Shown: piece by piece, positions 6,244 through 6,837 of the stretch
Layout of the letters: each line of letters starts with the position of its first letter
How positions within the stretch are numbered: the first letter of the stretch is position 1
Assembly (NCBI GenBank): GCA_012840625.1
Contig: DUSB01000249.1
Coordinates: 1 to 6,837, forward strand
Direction of reading: 5' to 3'
Length of the DNA: 6,837 nt
Source: Syntrophomonadaceae bacterium
GTDB lineage: Bacteria; Bacillota; Syntrophomonadia; Syntrophomonadales; Syntrophomonadaceae
The notes under the pieces: generated by a model
The model's database searches: none
Seen by the model: the letters and a program-made list of their open reading frames with translations, nothing else
Told to the model about the DNA's origin: nothing
Position numbers and translations under genes: made by a program

Positions 6244-6309
6244 GGTCAGGCCTGGAGCCGATTTATCCCCCCGGATGTTTAACGGATAATCATTCGCCTG
6301 CAAGCTTCA

Positions 6310-6837
6310 CTATAAATGATAATGGAAGACCGCCAGTATACCAGATTGCACCTTGATATAACCCTGTTCGCCCATAAGACGATTCGATACACTATAGGGG
6401 TTCTGCACTTCCAGTTCAGCATCTTTCAGAGAATATTCAAAGCCTATCTCTGTCACACCTGTAGCCTTTGAGCCTAACGGTAGAACGGAAACAATATCAC
6501 CCGGTTTCCCTATTAACTGCAGTTCACGATGAATAACATGCACACTGCATTCAGGGCTGTAATGGCACACATCTATGCCATAAAGAACAGATTCAATGCT
6601 GCAAAATAAATTAGCCAGCGCATGATCCAGTCTTTTTCCGAGTGTACCAAAAAGAATGATTTCCGTCACACCCATTTTTTGTGCATACCCCAGGGTCAGC
6701 TGTATATCTGTAAAATCCTTCTGCCTGGGGAACTTCTTGAAAACAACATCCTTTTCCTTGAAATAGCTCTTTACATGAGGCGATATAGAATCCAGGTCAC
6801 CCACCACCATAGCGGGCAAAATATTCATCTCATAAGC
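6310..6837 (-). CDS. thiN: Thiamine pyrophosphokinase, N-terminus beyond the window
   Basis: The enzyme transfers pyrophosphate from ATP to thiamine, giving the cofactor thiamine diphosphate. The 175 visible residues lack roughly the first 35-40: the frame is open to the right edge (AYEMNILPAMVVGDLDS), so the ATG at 6828 is an internal methionine. Typical features are GDLDSI at 13-18 (metal and pyrophosphate site), KDFTD at 40-44, GTLGKRLDHALAN at 64-76, the GDIVSVLPLG turn opening the beta-sandwich thiamine-binding half, the YSL element, and PYSVSNRL near the end. The gene stops 66 nt before the preferred cdaA start (6 nt before the longest possible one), so it probably heads or joins the cda-glm transcript. 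With thi4 at the far end, it gives the block a thiamine theme. Confidence 0.93.
   Translation of the reverse strand, partial: AYEMNILPAMVVGDLDSISPHVKSYFKEKDVVFKKFPRQKDFTDIQLTLGYAQKMGVTEIILFGTLGKRLDHALANLFCSIESVLYGIDVCHYSPECSVHVIHRELQLIGKPGDIVSVLPLGSKATGVTEIGFEYSLKDAELEVQNPYSVSNRLMGEQGYIKVQSGILAVFHYHL

Noticed and set aside
1..6837. Mobile elements, CRISPR arrays, tRNA or rRNA genes
   Set aside because: No transposase or integrase, no regularly spaced repeats, and no tRNA or rRNA signatures seen on either strand; the glmS ribozyme is the only RNA gene recognised.

Overview
The window reads as a chromosomal segment of a low-to-moderate GC Gram-positive bacterium of the Firmicutes, most likely an anaerobic member of the Clostridia. 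The evidence is the cdaA-cdaR-glmM-glmS gene order, a glmS ribozyme, strong AGGAGG/GAGGGG ribosome binding sites, and a Thi4-type thiazole synthase of the sulfide-using (His, not Cys) class. No species can be named from the sequence alone.

Layout, left to right. The 3' end of a long-chain acyl-CoA synthetase gene lies on the + strand (1-254). It converges on a block of six genes, all on the - strand, with an imperfect hairpin at 316-362 between the two converging 3' ends. Read in the direction of transcription (right to left), the block is: thiamine pyrophosphokinase (thiN, 5' end outside the window), cdaA (diadenylate cyclase), cdaR (YbbR-domain membrane regulator, overlapping cdaA), a 251-nt gap, glmM (phosphoglucosamine mutase), a glmS ribozyme, an unusual glmS, a 281-nt gap with hairpin potential, and thi4.

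How the genes work together. CdaA makes cyclic di-AMP at the membrane, CdaR modulates it, and GlmM both makes glucosamine-1-phosphate for the cell wall and, in studied Firmicutes, binds and inhibits CdaA. GlmS supplies the glucosamine-6-phosphate that GlmM uses, and the ribozyme upstream of glmS senses that product. thiN and thi4, at the two ends of the block, belong to thiamine diphosphate metabolism.

Main point of interest. The glmS gene encodes only the C-terminal sugar-isomerase half of the enzyme (374 residues against about 600). It starts exactly at the domain boundary, with an in-frame stop immediately before its ATG and a plausible ribosome binding site. The N-terminal glutaminase domain is absent and there is no room for it: the intact ribozyme and glmM occupy the upstream DNA. 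All the sugar-site catalytic residues are kept. This points either to an ammonia-dependent GlmS (or one using a separate amidotransferase subunit) still under ribozyme control, or to a lineage- or assembly-specific deletion.
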